61,318 nucleotides of DNA from an uncultured Chitinophagaceae bacterium (GTDB taxonomy: Bacteria > Bacteroidota > Bacteroidia > Chitinophagales > Chitinophagaceae): assembly GCA_903870685.1 (NCBI GenBank), contig CAIQDX010000007.1, positions 1 through 61,318 on the forward strand, given 5' to 3'. Every line of letters starts with the position of its first letter. Position 1 is the stretch's first letter. Below the pieces are notes generated by a model. It worked only from the letters and a program-made list of their open reading frames with translations, was not told the DNA's origin and ran no database searches. Shown here piece by piece: positions 59,611 through 61,318 of this stretch. Both the position numbers and the translations under genes were made by a program.

Positions 59611-61318
59611 TTAAATCACCACATTGATCATCTTTCCTTTAACGAAAATTATTTTCTTGGGTGATTTGCCGTCGAGCCATTTTTGAACTGTTTCATTTGC
59701 CAATATAATTGGTTCAACTTCTTGTTGCGTAATGTTGAGATCGAGAGAAATAGTTGTGCGCAATTTTCCGTTGATACTGATAGGATATTCTTTGCTTGAT
59801 TCAACAACATAGTTTGCATCGAATATCGGGAAAGCCGCATCCAGTATAGATTCTGTGTTGCCCAATGCTTTCCATAATTCCTCTGCAACATGCGGTGCAT
59901 AAGGAACAAGCATGATTAATAATGGTTCTAAGATTTCTCTTTTATTACATTTTACATCACTCAATTCATTTACGCAAACCATGAAAGCCGATACTGCAGT
60001 ATTGAAAGAAAAACGTTCGGTATCATCTTCAATCTTTTTGATGGCTTTGTGTAAAATTTTTAATTCATCTGCAGTTGCTTTTTCCTCGTTCCACACTTTG
60101 CCCTTCAACTCATCAAAGAATAAACGCCATAATTTTTTTATAAAACGATGCACGCCTTCAATACCTTTTGTATCCCATGGTTTGCTTTGTTCAACCGGAC
60201 CTAAAAACATTTCGTACATGCGGAAAGTATCGGCGCCATATTTTACAACAAGATCATCGGGATTAACTGTGTTGAATTTTGATTTAGACATTTTTTCAAC
60301 TTCAGCACCGCAGATATATTTTGATGTTGAATTAGAATTATAAATCGTTCCATCTTCTAAAATAAATTCTGCATTTGTATATTCACCGTTACGCCATTTT
60401 TTAAATGCTTCAATATCTAATTCATAACCATCAACAAAATTTACATCAACGTGAAGTGGATGATGTTCTACAATATGATAATCTAATATATCAGAATATT
60501 TATTTTCAAATTTTGAATGTAATAAATACGGTTCAAAAAGTTTGTTGTAATCAATCAGCCCTTTTGCTTGTTGCGTTATTAAACCATCTGAAACTATAAA
60601 AAACGGAGCCCAAAAAATATTATTTTCATCACCTTTTCCTACTCGTACTCTATAAACAAATCTCGAACTTCCTTGTATCATTCCCTGATTCAACAACTTT
60701 TTAAACGGTTCATCATATCCAATGAAACCTAAGTCGTACAAGGCTTTCGTCCACATGCGGCTGTACAATAAATGTCCAACTGCATGTTCTGTTCCGCCAA
60801 TATACAAATCAACCTGATTCCAGTAATCGCTTACTTTTCTATCACAAAAAGTTTCTTCATTATGTGGATCCATGTAACGTAAAAAATACCATGAAGAACC
60901 TGCATAACCGGGCATTGTATTGGTCTCTAATTCTTTCGCAACCCATTCAGGAATATTTGCCAACGGACCTTCACCTTCGGGACCGGCAGAATACGATTCT
61001 ACTTCGGGCAATAATAATGGCAATTCATTTTCATCTAATGCATAAGCTGTTTCATCTTTCCAAACAATTGGAAATGGTTCGCCCCAATAACGCTGGCGAC
61101 TAAATGCAGCATCACGCATTTTATAATTTATTTTTTTCTTACCAATGCCTAATAAAACTAATTGATTAACCACCAAGTCGATCGCATCTTTCATCACAAT
61201 GCCATTTAAAAAATCGCTGTTGGTTAATGTTGCTTCTTTTGTTGAGTTTGCTTCTTCTCCATTAAAATAATCACCAATAATATTTGTGATAGGAATATTA
61301 AAATAGTTTGCAAATTTA
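59611..61318 (-). CDS. leuS: Leucyl-tRNA synthetase, C-terminal part (5' beyond window)
   Basis: Class I aminoacyl-tRNA synthetase charging tRNA-Leu. About 569 codons are visible; the frame is open to the window edge, so the GTG at 61197 is internal. NSDFLNG, RYWGEPFPIVW and the KMSKSKFNTVNPDDLVVKYGADTFR signature are present. Between RYWGEP and KMSKS lies a long leucine-specific insertion with a zinc-less layout. The C-terminal anticodon-binding helical domain and small C-terminal domain follow. Only the N-terminal HIGH region and editing domain are missing from view. Confidence 0.95.
   Translation of the reverse strand, partial: KFANYFNIPITNIIGDYFNGEEANSTKEATLTNSDFLNGIVMKDAIDLVVNQLVLLGIGKKKINYKMRDAAFSRQRYWGEPFPIVWKDETAYALDENELPLLLPEVESYSAGPEGEGPLANIPEWVAKELETNTMPGYAGSSWYFLRYMDPHNEETFCDRKVSDYWNQVDLYIGGTEHAVGHLLYSRMWTKALYDLGFIGYDEPFKKLLNQGMIQGSSRFVYRVRVGKGDENNIFWAPFFIVSDGLITQQAKGLIDYNKLFEPYLLHSKFENKYSDILDYHIVEHHPLHVDVNFVDGYELDIEAFKKWRNGEYTNAEFILEDGTIYNSNSTSKYICGAEVEKMSKSKFNTVNPDDLVVKYGADTFRMYEMFLGPVEQSKPWDTKGIEGVHRFIKKLWRLFFDELKGKVWNEEKATADELKILHKAIKKIEDDTERFSFNTAVSAFMVCVNELSDVKCNKREILEPLLIMLVPYAPHVAEELWKALGNTESILDAAFPIFDANYVVESSKEYPISINGKLRTTISLDLNITQQEVEPIILANETVQKWLDGKSPKKIIFVKGKMINVVI

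Noticed and set aside
1-61318. CRISPR arrays, tRNA or rRNA genes, insertion sequences, prophage
   Set aside because: None seen: no regularly spaced identical repeats, no cloverleaf spotted in the spacers, no transposase or integrase motif.

Overview
The window looks like chromosome of a Bacteroidota member, probably of the Chitinophagaceae. The DNA is AT-rich and many secreted or lipoprotein signal peptides are encoded. Candidate promoters fit the Bacteroidota -7 motif TAnnTTTG, Shine-Dalgarno sites are weak, and genes are closed by palindromic terminators. Family content also fits: a DPP IV-type S9 peptidase, a fused SpmA/SpmB protein, an RprY-like regulator and the long form of IspH. The family-level placement is inference. 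I saw no rRNA, tRNA, CRISPR array, transposase or phage gene.

Layout. 0-14.9 kb: end of a proline dehydrogenase, a DPP IV-like peptidase, a lipocalin, a GT35-type phosphorylase homologue whose PLP-lysine position is threonine, an Nramp transporter fused to a universal stress domain, NADP isocitrate dehydrogenase, a C-terminal processing protease, and a MurNAc salvage pair (BadF-type kinase plus MurQ). 15.2-19.5 kb: a large GT4 glycosyltransferase with a helical C-terminal half, convergent with a GH130 protein that carries a complete response-regulator receiver domain. 20.3-24.6 kb: a minus-strand group with a COG3254-type mutarotase, a FucP-like permease, a nucleotidyltransferase/fucokinase-like fusion and a fused SpmA/SpmB protein. 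25.2-28.7 kb: a small lipoprotein, a DUF922 gene bracketed by a duplicated 80-bp leader, a PLP enzyme, and a ferredoxin coupled to a U32 protein.

28.8-38.7 kb is the most interesting part. A minus-strand gene train encodes a DapA-family lyase, alpha-ketoglutaric semialdehyde dehydrogenase, 4-hydroxyproline epimerase, a GH127 beta-L-arabinofuranosidase-type enzyme, an aldose 1-epimerase lipoprotein, a clan GH-A hydrolase and a DadA-like FAD oxidase, with a divergent AraC regulator. The four catabolic enzymes make up the known trans-4-hydroxyproline to alpha-ketoglutarate route. GH127 is the family that includes enzymes acting on hydroxyproline-linked beta-L-arabinofuranosides. The locus therefore reads as one unit for using arabinosylated hydroxyproline from plant cell-wall glycoproteins. 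A GH28 pectinase at 45.7-47.2 kb fits a plant-polysaccharide lifestyle.

38.7-61.3 kb is mostly housekeeping: RimO, an acyl-CoA ligase, a free-methionine-sulfoxide reductase, IspH, Pcm, a phosphohexomutase, a PyrR-like phosphoribosyltransferase, RuvB and the C-terminal part of LeuRS. Between these lie a CPBP protease with a decayed reading frame ahead of it, an HdrC/E-like membrane Fe-S protein without its usual partner, an orphan RprY-like regulator, a diheme cytochrome c and a 52-residue membrane protein. At least six copies of a short repeat (core GCGTCGCACACTT) are scattered through intergenic sites across the window.
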